Assembly: GCA_016859345.1 (NCBI GenBank)
Contig: CM029114.1
Span: forward strand, 17,370,001-17,434,000
Reading direction: 5' to 3'
Length of the DNA stretch: 64,000 nucleotides
Source of the DNA: Istiophorus platypterus
Taxonomy: Eukaryota; Chordata; Actinopteri; Istiophoriformes; Istiophoridae
Program-made: the position numbers and the translations under genes
Shown: piece after piece, positions 36,560 through 49,061 of the stretch
Numbering within the stretch: position 1 is the stretch's first letter
How the letters are laid out: each line of letters opens with the position of its first letter
Notes under the pieces: model-generated
Databases searched by the model: none
What the model was told of the DNA's origin: nothing
What the model saw: only the letters and a program-made list of their open reading frames with translations

Positions 36560-39500
36560 GACCATGAGGGGGTGCGAAGATTCCATCGGACTTCTTTGAC
36601 CGAAAGAGACGCTGGAGCTCTACAGGACTGGAACGCTACTGTACACTGGGACTGTATCATCCAAACTGGTCTCCCTTGTCAGCTTTTCCAGTCTTTACCT
36701 TTGACTTGATGCAGACATAATGGCATTGATCGGACCTCCCTTGGTCATCACTACCTGTAGTCTCCGCCCCTCTTACTGCCTCAACCAACGTGTTCCCCTC
36801 ACTGTCCATTCCCTGTCAACGAGGTAATATAAGGCCTCTCTCCTTGTCCTGATGTAAAACTGCGCCAGAAACTGTCCATCAAAATACATATCCATCCAAA
36901 AACAACCATATGACACACAAACACACTGAGTCTGGACCAGAAAGATCGTTGCCACTTGCTGCTCAAGATCAACCATAGGACCTGAATTTGGGACCCTGAT
37001 GAGGAGTGAACGGGTAGACAGATAGAAAAGAACTCCTCCCTCTCCCTGTAAAATGAATAGCAGAGGCTTGACACACTGTATGCTCTGTCTACCCCATATA
37101 TAACTCTCCTTCCTGATTGGTTCAGAGTTAAATAATCTTAAAACTCTCTTTTTCCTTTTCATGGCTTTCTTTAGAAAGGCACACATCCACCTTCACTGCC
37201 TCCGGAAAAAAAAACTACCATCAGCCATCCATTCGCAAAAGAAGATTCAAATGAGTGTGAGAAGGAAAGGTACAGTGTAGGAACATGTACACATCAAACT
37301 AAAGGGTGTTCATAAAGTGGCGTTCATAAGGGATTCACACTTTGAGATGCTAAATATTTGTGTTGTCAGTGTCTGTGGCTTGCAGATAACAATAGGGCAA
37401 GCAAGTTAGTACAGCAGCTCATGTCAAAACATATTCCCCTTAACCCACAAAAAGGAAGGAACAAACTCAATGTTGCCAAATCTTTTGTTTTTAAATAATT
37501 TATATGTTGTAATTTATTTTCATATTTTCTTTTATTTTTTATAGATCTACATGAAACTATAGGAGTGTAGAGATACTGACAGAGGCCAAACTTTCTACAG
37601 CGTCCTTTGTGCCAACTAGTCGTCTGTTATAGGTTTACTGTGACATTGAGTGTATCAGAGATGGAAAATGTGCTGCTATGATTTTTGAATTTTACTTCTT
37701 CCATTTTGTTCTCTCTGTTTGTTTGTTTTTTTTTCTTTTAATCTCTTTGTTAGAATTTTAATGTGAGTCCTCCCTGGAGCTTCTCAGTATTTTCTATGAC
37801 AGGAACCATGTGAGATCCTTGATAACCAAACACTATCATTGTGTATATGTGAGTATAAGTCTGACCGTTTGGGAGCTATGTTTATTCGCTGTCCGCCTAT
37901 GGGTTTGAAGATTGGTCAGGCAAGTGGATTATTGCTCTGGTTACTTCCTGTCAGTCAAGAAAAGTCGAGTGCATCTACCAATGTTAGACCCCAACTTGCA
38001 CTTTGATTTTTCAAAAGCTAGACAATGGAAGTTGTGCTGAACTGTGTCCACAAGTGATATAGTGGTACATGCTAAAATTTATAACCAATAACAAGTGAAC
38101 AAGTAATTAAAAAACAAAAAAAACTTTCTCAGTAATGTCAGTTACACATCAATATCTAGCTAACATTAGTCAACATAGGCTACTGGTCATAACAGACCAA
38201 TTGAGGCTGTAGCAACTAGTAAAACCCCTGAGAGCACTGAATTGAGCAAGGTTTCTTTTTATTACTTATTAATTTGATTTTTAATTTCTAAAAGGAGAAA
38301 AAAATTCTTATTTCCCTTTTGGAAAAGTTACAGTTTTCACTTGCTTTAATTAGTGTCATAATTAACATACAATTAACACTTGGACTGGCATCAGTCCAAG
38401 CAAATAAGCGCATTTCCCAAAATGTCAGACTATTCCTTTTAATTGTCAATATCCCATTCAAGCAAAAAGAAGAATCCAGGTAACGGTGTTCATCAGGTAT
38501 CACCAGTTCATTGGCTCATATCGCTTTCTGACACGTGAAACTGCAGCACATGGGCTGGTGAAAGTGGAGGGAGTAGTTCATATCGCAAGGACGACAACAA
38601 AAAAGGCCATCGTCATGACTGGAGAGCATGCGGGTGAAAAATATTTTACATATCAAACATTAATATATTCTGTGTAGGGTAAAAATGGGTGTGAAATGGA
38701 TGGAGGAATATGAAATATACATTGTGACAGGAATAAAAGTATATAGATAGGATTTAAAGCTGCATCACTGTCGGTCATGTCTTACTGAAGACGGTGACAA
38801 GAGTGCGTGTTGTTCATCAGACAGGGTGTCATATGTAGAGCAATCGTCTCTGCGTTTTGCACTACAAAGAAAGAAACTCTGTTGTGGAGATGTTGTGAGA
38901 TGTTGTGGATTAATGAATTCATGGTGGGTTCATTTCTTATTATAGTCAGCTCTTTGGAAGGACCTTGAGGTGATCTTAAGTAGTTTACTCCAAGATTAAC
39001 CATCCTGACTTTGTATTGTGCTTCATCATTCCTTGGACCGATGTTAAAAGATTTTCTTTAAAATCTCTAAAGGCCCAATTTATGCTTCACACTTCTGGCA
39101 ATTTGTGCAATACAAGTGGAGGAATGGTAAAGCAGAGCATTATTGCCATCTTCTTAGAAATAAGGAAATTGGATCTTCCAGTAATGGCCATATAAAAACT
39201 AAAGAGGATGTTGGTTTGCCCACCATTCTGTTGCAAATAACAGCTGTTTAGTGGTCATTGGCAGGTGTAGCAACTGAAATCTCTACACTGGAATCAGTGT
39301 TATCATCAGATATCGTAAGAGCATATGGATGTTGTACAAATGGTTTCAGTTGAGATCCTTCTAGTTCTTAGTATGTACAGAATATACAGTTGACTGGCGA
39401 CGGCTTTATTGAGCATGAGATTTAAGCCCTTGAATCCATTTACTTTCAATCGTAACACGCTAAATTTGTCACTTAAAGTTACAATCTGTCAGATTTTATA

Positions 39501-41045
39501 TCGAACCCCATTTTTTGGTAATATTTTTTGCTAGCAAAAGCAATTCAATGCGGTTACGTTCTGTAATTGCCTCTTTATATGCAGTTGAAGTTTTATTTGT
39601 TACTAGCGGAGTCTGCCTCTCCCAAGATTCAAAGGAATTGAAGTGGAAGACATAGATGATGCATTCTTTTCCCTTAAAGCAACATTCAGTCATGAATTGA
39701 GAATTGCTGTGTAGGAAATCATTAGGTGGGTTTCCATCCATGATTTTGAACCCACGCATAAAAAACTTTGGAAATAGTGAACATTCGAGGGGGAAAAAAA
39801 TCAAGATATCGCAAAAAAGGTTTGGGCACTTGGCTGAGATGGAGAAGTTGTTGGATCGATAAAAGCAAAATGTGACAGTTTGGTTTAAATTTGCGCCTCC
39901 TTTGGATGGAAACCTGGCTATCGTTGACCATTTTCTTTAGTCTTTTTTACTAGAATATTGAAGTAATATTTCCTGTCATTATTTGTTTAGCAGAACTCTA
40001 AACATATGCACAAAGTGCTCTCCTTTTGCATTTCTGAAAAATTAACCATTCAAAGCATGTTTCAACCTTTACTCTGGGACCTGTATTATTAAAATGTGTT
40101 TTGCATTACCGCGAGTAACTACAGGTTTTGCCAAATCTACCATGACTGAAATCTTAAGATAACTTCAATATTTCAGTTTGGATTTCAGTCAAAAACTACA
40201 TTATGTATTTGAAGGAAACATTTATTCAGGACTCAGTTTCCTTTCCAAAATTAAAACTAATCATGATCCATTTCAGTGCTTAGTGTCTTTGAACACATTG
40301 TCACATCTGTACACTGCTGTTCAGTGATGGTGCTCTGTTCTCACCACTGTCTAAATGCAACTCTATCTACTGTGATGAAACATTTTGATATGTTTGTAAC
40401 TTACTTTTAAATATGGTACTAGATCTCATCCTTAACATTATTTTTATAATTGCCATCAGTACTTTGTTTTCTCCTGCTAACAGCATTACATGAGATGATA
40501 ATGATTAAACATTATGATGTGCCATGAAAGTAGGTAGATTTACAGACTATGCTAAATGACTTCATGTATGTTTGACAAGTGTTTCATCAACAAGTCAGCC
40601 ACTACAGCTCTTCATTAAAACAGCCATGTAATATAAAGTTAATTTTGTGTGTATTGACATACAATCACACTGCGTTCCTCCAGATTTATCATGTTAAAAC
40701 TGTAACTCCCACCACAGGTTTTCCTGGATTTTAAGCGGGAAATATAAGAAGGCAGTGCTAAACAATGAGAGTTTTTCCTCATAGATTATCCTCGTCCTGA
40801 TTAGTCTGGTGAAGGAGTTCTCAGATGTATGCACTGTATGTGACAGCTGTTTGATATCCACAGCATCATACCCAGGAACCTTGTCCACCCTCTCTCGTTC
40901 TCTCTTGCAGTTCAGCTGATGTTGTCGTCAAATATATTAAATGACAGTAAAGATTATATAAATTCCAGTAAGATGGGAAAAAATACATTTCAGTGTTCTG
41001 TATCCTATGAATGATACAAAATAAACTTTGACATTGCACCTTTGC
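36560..41045 (+). other. evi5l: Probable long 3' UTR of evi5l (end uncertain)
   Basis: No other gene is visible after the stop at 36557-36559. Candidate poly(A) signals AATAAA occur at 38732-38737 and, with a more convincing context, at 41020-41025. Family members often have multi-kilobase 3' UTRs. Which signal is used cannot be told from sequence. A MITE-like insertion lies within this stretch at 39.7 kb. Confidence 0.35.
39724..39917. mobile_element. Short MITE with GGTTTCCATCC terminal inverted repeats
   Basis: The left end reads GGTGGGTTTCCATCCATGA and the right end TTGGATGGAAACCTGGC; the two are inverted copies of about 15 bases. The interior is A-rich and noncoding. The superfamily is not assigned because no target-site duplication is clear. 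Confidence 0.65.
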
Positions 41046-42339
41046 AAAGGCCTTATTGTGCTATCTATATTGGGTTTTCATAGTCACTAAAAGCTTTTAA
41101 GTGGTAAATGTTGGTGCATTTTATATATTTTGTTCTTCTTCCCCTCCAGTCCATGATGACCAGAAGCAAGTTCCACCAGCTTTTCATAAATTTAAACTTA
41201 GCTTTGCAATAACACACATTTTTTAGTAAGTGGACATATACACATCACTTAATTGAACCCCATACAAACTTGTTTTACGGAGAGGTTAGTTGCTACTGTA
41301 TATGTAGATCCAATAACTACTGCGAGACTAATGGGACAAGCAGACAAAGCTAACGTTGGCTTGCTAATATATGACTTGTTTATATTGAAAAGTAAAGGAG
41401 GTAACGAAGTTTGGTGGATATATCTGATTGATCAATTGATCAAAATGCTCTTTAACACTTACACGAAATTAGAAAATGTTTTGCTTATTTAAGACTCAAT
41501 AAATAGCAAATTAGTAATGGTTAAGTTAGCATAATTGAATACTTACCACTCTTTCTAAACTGCACAACTCAGAAACTTCTACTTCTCAGTGTATCCATGT
41601 ACTAATAAACCAAATAATACCAATAATGAGAAGGGATTAGCATTAAAATTTAGATTGGCCCCTAAAACTGTTCATTTTTGGCAGTTATGTGGCAAATTGT
41701 GATGTTGCACAGGTTTGAAACTAGTAAACAGTTACCAAGAACATGGACTTTACACACAAACTTAATAATGGAGTTATGAATAACTAGTGCAATGCAATTC
41801 AGGAGAGCAATGGTTTCAAATATTACTCAAACAGGAGTAAATTGTGCATTTGTTGAGGACTATTTTCTGCCATGGATTAATATACATTTGGTTAACTAGG
41901 GAGTGTTTCCATGAGCAGGAATGGTTTATGTGGGACTTACTAAACTAAAATAAACTATAGTGCCCGTGTTGATCCTAATGAAGGAACATATCACCCCATG
42001 ATTCACATTTTCGCATAATTGCTTTGCCTCTTTCTCATCAATGTATGTTATCTTTTCATTCAATACAATAGAGGGGAATCTGCTAAGGCAACACCCAGCC
42101 TCTTTTAAACTTGGCCTCAATGGTGTGTTTTGAAATACAACTGTGGCAACACAGTGTGTCAACACTTTCTGAAGAATTTTCGGCACATTCGTCTTCCCTC
42201 TTCCTCTCTAATTGACTTTATCAGCCCCCCCCCATTAATCTGATGCTGTGTTTAGTTTGTGCATCACTGCAACATCCCCATATTGTGCACAGAAAGATTT
42301 CAAAACCCTGGACAGATTCTGTGCTGTTGAGAGCATGCA

Positions 42340-42609
42340 GTATGTGGGTATGTGTGTGAGGAAGCAATGTGGTTAGATTGCTGGCTCGGGGCTGTGAGCT
42401 GACATGCTTCCTCGTCCTTGATGCACATCACTCCGACCTGCAGTGCACACCAATGGCTCACGGTCCGCCTCAGAGCACACTGACCTCACATGGGACACAC
42501 TGAATTCATATCGCCTCTTCTAACTACATATACCACTCCCATCCTGTTGAAAGTGCTAGTCTGAAGTTTGCATGTGACCTTAACAAGCACTGGGGGAATG
42601 TGAAAACTG
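42340..42609 (+). other. Candidate noncoding 5' exon of the gfi1-like gene (speculative)
   Basis: A more GC-balanced, nonrepetitive island ends in a good donor, AACTG|GTGAGT, at 42609/42610, 3 kb before the coding start. The coding exon itself is preceded by acceptor-like CTGTAG at 45616-45621. Splicing between them would give a 5' UTR. The left limit is a guess. Confidence 0.25.
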
Positions 42610-43837
42610 GTGAGTACCCTTCACATTTATATCTGAAAACTATCTTCAGGGTTCTAAAGAGCTACTGCAGTTTTGGTTTGGTTTGTTGATATACCAAATC
42701 TATATATCTACATATGTTTTTAGTTAATATTTGTTTTATTCTTATTAAAATGATGGTTTTAAAAGAAAATTACTTTCGTGTTGTTTAACCAATTTAGTTT
42801 CCTTGACCTTAACTTTGATGTTTAGGTACTGTTAGCTAAAGAAAAGGCTAAAACAAGTTGTGTTGAAGCATTTCAGAAGTAATGATCTGTTTTTAAAAAT
42901 GAATTCAAATGACAATCACCAGTTCAGTCATTATCTCCATGTGTGTATATGGGTCTTTCTCTGGAATATTTAATTTATCTTTAAACCAAATATATATAAT
43001 AGTAATTATCATCATTTTTAAATCTCAAAAACCCAAACTGAGTTACTTGGACACACACCTGTCTGAACATCAACCGAAATCCACAGCAGAAATAAATCAG
43101 TGAAAGTTTTGGCAAATGTGTTAAATGAAAGATGGTCTGAACCACCTTCCTTGGGCCGCTTGTCGATTCATCCTGAGTGTGACAGGGAATACAGACCAAT
43201 TTAAAGCTATGTTGTTACTGTGATACTGCTTGCAACCAGAACCTAACATGCAAAGAAGTATACAGATCTAGATAGCTGGACTTATCATAAAAATAGTGTT
43301 TTAGCTCATAAATTTGACCATTTAAACTAGTCACAACAACTTTAACTTTTTAACAAACAAATACAAATATAAATGAATAAACAAATATGTGTATGTGTTT
43401 ATGTATATTTACAAAGACACATACAATGAAGTATAATATATAAATAAAGGGCAAATAAGAATGCTCATGACAATGCAAAATCTAACAACAATAACATTGA
43501 TTGTAACGAAACACCTCACAGTTAAAATTAAGAATGAAGCAGAGTTGAGAGAATTAAACTTTTAAGAAAATGTGCGTTCATACTGAACTGACAAATAATA
43601 CGAGGCAGAAAAAGCAGCTAAAGACTCCTCCAAGGTCATGAGCACTCCCCTCTTCAAAAATATGTATGTTTGTAAGAGACCATTAAGCCAGAGGTGGTCC
43701 ACTAACCCATCTCCAGACCAGGGATGCTTGTAATAAGGTGACAAAAGTCACTTTCTTATCTGTGTTGCTTAGTTTACATTCTCAAGGAAAAGATTTCAAG
43801 GATACATTGTTTTAGTTCATATGAATAACTGTAGAGG

Positions 43838-43950
43838 GGCAAAGTATATTTACTCAAGTACTGTACTTAAGTTCAGTATTGAGGTACTTGTATTTTACCT
43901 GAGCATTTCCATTTAACTTTTTACTTCAACACCACTACATTTCAGGGGAA
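43838..43950. mobile_element. Fragment of a hAT-type MITE
   Basis: The block TTTACTCAAGTACTGTACTT, then GAGGTACTTGTATTTTACCT and ACTACATTTCAGGGG, matches the terminal part of the element family seen at 62.0 kb and, less closely, at 8.93 kb. No second end was found. Confidence 0.6.
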
Positions 43951-45668
43951 ACCATCTGGCATGTCGAATTAATCCTTGGTTTCCAGATTCCAGAAACCAA
44001 TGATAAGTTTGTGAATTTAAAATGTATTATCAAGGATTAAATCAGTGGTTTACAAACTTTTTTTGGCTTGTGATCCCTTAAATACAAAAAGCAGTGTGTA
44101 GCTAGGGCCCCTTGTCACATTTCAAAAATCCATGGTTGTTGTTGTTGTTTTGCCACTAAACTTCTAGTTTAGAGGTAGTTTGAGCTTTAACTGGTAAAAT
44201 TATTATCATCATCCTTTGTGTGTTTCACATTATATTTATATCAGGATTACTGGCTTCGAACCTCATAATCTGTTTAAACTGGTCTCTGCAGTCACTGTAG
44301 CCTTTTATGTTCTGAGAAGACCTGGGAGCTGTCAACTTATATTTTTTAAAACAAAAATGCATCTGTCCTCTCATGGAGTGGTTTACTATCTTTTCCACTG
44401 AGGTGAGAGGAGGTGAAGAAATGGAAGTTGTCTTAAATATGTAGACCCTAATTTATTTTTTAAAAACAACTTTGCAGCAGCTTCTTTTATTCAAGTCTTA
44501 CATTTTTAAAATTTAAGGGGCTGCAAATAGACACTAGTTAGTGTGTAGTCACTTTTTTGTTTATCTTTATCTGCTCTTACACCTCAGTGTCCTCTACTGA
44601 ACATATTCACTGCGGATTCAACTTTGCTCAAGTGTGAGCACTGTGTCATGAAATGTGTTGCAGTCAAGTGATATAGTTGCAAATCTTGCTATAACTATTT
44701 GTGTCACATTGTCACAAACTGGCTAAATATAGGTCCAATTGTCAATTTCAATCAGACTTGCCCTGCAAATAAAAACCATCTCTGCAGCCTTTAATGTCAA
44801 GTGTATGCCACTGATGAGAAAAAGGCATCTGACAGGCCACCTGGAGTTTTTCAAGCAGAGTTTAAACACATGAACCAGAAGAAAAAATGATTTTTTTGGT
44901 CAGATGTAACAAAAACTGACCTCTGACTTAAATGCCAAATGATCCTGAGGGGCTGGTAGACCGATTAAGAATAGGAAGCAAGGATCAGAGCAGCACAGGG
45001 AGCTGCAGGAGAAAAACCTTTTCTAGAGTGCAGACAATGTCATGCTGGGCAAAGATTCAGCTTTCAGCTTGACACAACATGACACATATGAGCAAATCAA
45101 CATAACACTGGAGCGTGTTCAGGATGCGAAAGTTTGGTGTAGAATCGCTCTGAAAAATCTGCATAGATCTTAAGTTCACAGTTCTACATACAGTCAGCAA
45201 GCTATGAAGTAAATCAGGTGGGTTTTTTTAAAACTTGTTATTATATATCTATACAGAAACTTTTTCTCAGCTCAACAGTAGCGGCGAATCTGCAGTTGAT
45301 GTCAAACCAGCATTTGCACAGATTCAAACAGGAAACAAAATATTGAATGTACAGTTCTGCTGCCCTCTTTTGGGAAACACAAACATCTTATGTAACCCTT
45401 TGGTCCATCATTTTAGTGCTTGCCTTTAGTTGTAGTGTGTAAAAGCATACTACTAGGACTAATCTCCAATTTATGTTATAATTTGTATAAATATTTAACC
45501 AGTAAGGTTCAGATAAGGAGTATGTGAATGAGTCAGCTGGTCCGTTTCTGACAGCAGGCTGTGCCAAACTGTGCTGTGCTGTATATTTGAACACTAGCAT
45601 ACTTTTTTTCCCCCCCTGTAGATGACTTTGATTTCAGGCATAGAGCAGGTTTTCCTTTGTCCTGAACA

Positions 45669-48249
45669 ATGCCTCGGTCCTTCTTGGTGAAGCGAGGAGG
45701 GCTGCACCACCCTCGGCCAACAGCAGGAAGCTCCAGCCCTGGATTGATCCCAGTAACATTCAGCCAGCTAAAAAAAAAGATGGGGCCCTGGGATTCATCT
45801 CTGGTGTACTCCACAGCAGAAACACCAGATAACCACACAGTGTCCATTGCACTGTTGCAGCAGGACCTTCCAGCTACCAGTCACTCTAATGGGAGGGGGC
45901 ACCCTCAGCCATTGAGTCCCAGATCTTATGGTGGGTGACAGAGCTACTTTATGTTTGTTTAAATACTGGCCTTTCATCACACAAGAATATCTTAAAGGAC
46001 TTTACAGGGACAAAAATAAATACTGATACTTTTCCTAAATAAATACTGATAAAAAATAATTCACAGTACACAACAGTGATGGGTTCAATGCAGAATACAG
46101 AACACAGAGTAGATTTTTTTGTTTGTTTGGAAAAATTTATGATGTATCATACAATTCTTCAATTATTTTCAGTGATCTAATATAAGATATTAAATAATTT
46201 AATAGTGTACTAGACCAAGTTTACAGAATCATAACTGTCTGTCTGTCTGTCTTCTCAGAGTGTAGACCTGCTGAGTCCTGCAGTCCTGTCAACTCAAATA
46301 CTTTTAGGCCCCTGCAGAAAGTCGACTCTGGTCCTCTCACACCAGTGGTATGGTCCAGGCCTCATGTGAGCTCAGGATATGTAGACAAGCTGTCACTGAG
46401 ACTGGGAGATTTGACTCAGCACCCTCAGATCCTGAGAGAGACTCGGAGCAGTGGCTGCTCCAAGATCAGTGCTTCGAGGCAAGAGTGTCCAATCTGTAGC
46501 AAAGTATGGCATCCCTCCATTATAGTAAATTATTTTTTTTCTTATAGGCAAACAACAACTCTGAAGGATTAAATCACAGTCCTGTTCTATGATATGTATT
46601 TGGTATTTGAAGAAAAATGCTTAAGTGATTATTACTGCTAAAAACAAGGTGTAGCTGAGGCTATTGGGAACTGCCACTAGTTTTGGTATATGGTCATAAA
46701 CCATTGTGTGGGACAAATTGAAATTTTGATCTGATGGTGGTTCCAGAGGAAAAGGCATAACATCACCAAAATTACTACATCTCACTCTGAATGAATGCAT
46801 GCACCAAATTTGATGACAATCCATTCAGTAGTTGATGAAGTATTTCAGACTAACCTTGCAATCCTCTCTAGAACTACGTCACTAGCATGGATAAAAAGCA
46901 AGTGTACCTTAAAGGGCCAAAGATTCATCATTCAAGAGACAAGCGTCAGGGAGCGGATAAGTGGATTGTTCATACCTGCTCCCTGCCGGCATTTTCTCAC
47001 AGAGGAAATATGTAGGGTGGTGATGGTTTTGAAATGTAGCCTTAACTGTTTTCTCTAATGTATTTGTTTCAGCAGTAGTCTGGCTCCAAACCGAATTTTG
47101 ATGAAGGAAATTAGCACATATTCCACATCTGATGTGTTCTGGGTCGTAGCTGTTTTTCAGCTTCGTCATAAAATGTTAGCCTAGACCTGAAGATTTTGTA
47201 AACGTTGCCCCTGTTGAGGAACTGCAGAAATTGTTGTGCAAAGAAATATAATCTTTCTGGTGATTTCGAGAGGCAGTTCCTTGCCTTCCTTTCTCATGAA
47301 GTCTGAAATTATAACTTTAGTTTTTTGAGTGGTCACATGTGCTTATCTTGTCCTTGCAGATTTTTTCATGTCAGTCCAGTTTGAAGACACACAAATGCAA
47401 GAGTCATGGAGGCAGGACACCCCTATCAGCAGCACAAATCAAGCCCAGCAGGACAAATGCTGTGCCACCATGCAGGGGCAAGGTCAGTATCGCATTTATT
47501 TTTATGCTGAATTATCCTATTAGGACTATGGACAGTCTAATGCACATATGATGCACAACCCTTGTGAGGCCACAACCAGGGCATCTGTTGTTCTAGGAGA
47601 GGACATTTGGCTGTGCAGTGTGTGGAAAGGTGTTCAAGCGCTCCTCCACCCTCTCCACTCATCTGCTCATACATTCAGACACCCGGCCGTATCCTTGCCA
47701 GTACTGTGGCAAAAGGTTCCACCAGAAGTCTGACATGAAGAAACACACCTTCATACACACCGGTGGGTTTTATGTGTACCCTTTGGTTGTTCAAATATAC
47801 AACATCTGACAGCATTGATATGAAATTAGAATTTCATTTTCCATACATCCCTACATGACTAAGACTTCCAGCTAAAAGTCTTAGCTATGATGCCATACTT
47901 GCTTGGAAAAAAACAAATTCAAGACGTACAGAATTATTGATATGTAACAAAATTGAATAAGGTCATGTATTTAATCATTTAAATGCAATTCTGCAATATT
48001 AAAATGCTATCTGTTTCACAGTTTGAAAATCCTGTGTATTCAACTGACCAGTGCTTTGTTTTTGTGCCAGGAGAGAAGCCCCATGTGTGTCAGATATGTG
48101 GGAAGGCATTCAGCCAGAGCTCCAACCTCATCACCCACAGCCGAAAACACAGGGACGACCGGCCGTACCGCTGCCTGCGCTGCCTCTACAGCTTCCAGCA
48201 CAAACTGGACCTGCGGCAGCACCAGGAGCACCACTGTACCTACCGCTGA
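45669..48249 (+). CDS. GFI1-family SNAG zinc-finger transcriptional repressor, five fingers (324 aa)
   Basis: Nuclear repressor of the GFI1/GFI1B family, which controls blood and sensory cell fates by recruiting LSD1/CoREST through the SNAG motif. Exons 45669-45930, 46259-46503, 47360-47482, 47597-47762 and 48071-48249 have consensus borders and phases that close (975 nt). The protein opens MPRSFLVKR, an almost exact SNAG motif. Finger 1 (C164, C167, H180, H185) is split across exons 2 and 3. Fingers equivalent to GFI1 3, 4, 5 and 6 follow at about 216-236, 244-264, 272-292 and 300-320; 3-5, the DNA-contacting fingers of GFI1, are nearly identical to the family. Finger 2 is absent: the segment after finger 1 (HGGRTPLSAA...) keeps the linker-like start but lacks cysteine/histidine ligands. 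The middle region is short and diverged compared with about 420 aa for human GFI1. The name gfi1, gfi1ab or gfi1b-like is left open. Confidence 0.9.
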
Positions 48250-49061
48250 CTCTGACACAGCCGAGTCAACATCTTCAGCCTTGTTTTGAATACGCAGTGG
48301 AAAGACCTTGAGTACAGAAAACTATGTAAAGCGTTGTTTTTATGACTAAGTCAAATCTTTTATCTAAAGATATCATTTTTAGCTACAGTGTTTTTAAGAC
48401 AATGAGGAAAGAAATGTTCTGGTCTTATCAAAAAAAACATAAAAAACTTGGAAGCCATGGTTAACTTCTACTGTGTACTTTTTCAGCTGTAAAAGTTAGA
48501 GTCTTTGTAACTATTCTATCATTTGTTTTATATTTAATTACGAGGATGTTTACAGTTATCTGTGATTTCTTTCATTTGCAGCATGTCAAGAGCTGAGTAA
48601 AATGATCTGTCTTCATGTGATTCTTTAAAAAAGAATGAATGTCATTGCTAATGATGACAGCTACTGAATTCAGTTCATAGGACATGGGAGTTTTTCAGTG
48701 AAATGCTTTTTATTTCCCACGTTTTTTGTTTTTCTCTCATGTGAGGGGAGAACTCCAAGGTTTATATGCAGCTGAACTTTTGTTTTTACAGTACACACAT
48801 TTAACATTGTAGAAATGCAGTTTTAACACAAACTGGTGGTAGTACATGATTTCATTACATCTCTCAGTTTAAGAGCATTTGAAACAAAATGCTAGAATTC
48901 ATGTGGTACATCATTAGTATTATGCAAATGATCTAAATCCAGAAGCTGCCTAAATGGTAGTGAAGTTAAGTACTCAAGGCTACAGTGAGTATCACTTTTC
49001 CCTGTAATGTTCTTTTCAGTTCACACTGAGCCCAAAAAATATATGTTTAATTTCTGGTTTT
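48250..49061 (+). other. Downstream region / 3' UTR of the gfi1-like gene
   Basis: No gene is seen between the gfi1-like stop and the lysozyme duplication. No strong AATAAA was found close to the stop, so the polyadenylation site is not placed. Confidence 0.4.

Larger units (their letters stand above)
41046..45600. other. Region upstream of the gfi1-like gene, no coding exon seen
   Basis: This AT-rich stretch has no recognised coding exon. It contains a possible noncoding exon donor at 42609, a hAT-MITE fragment at 43.84-43.95 kb, and short ORFs (for example 41926-42186 minus) without domains. Confidence 0.5.
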
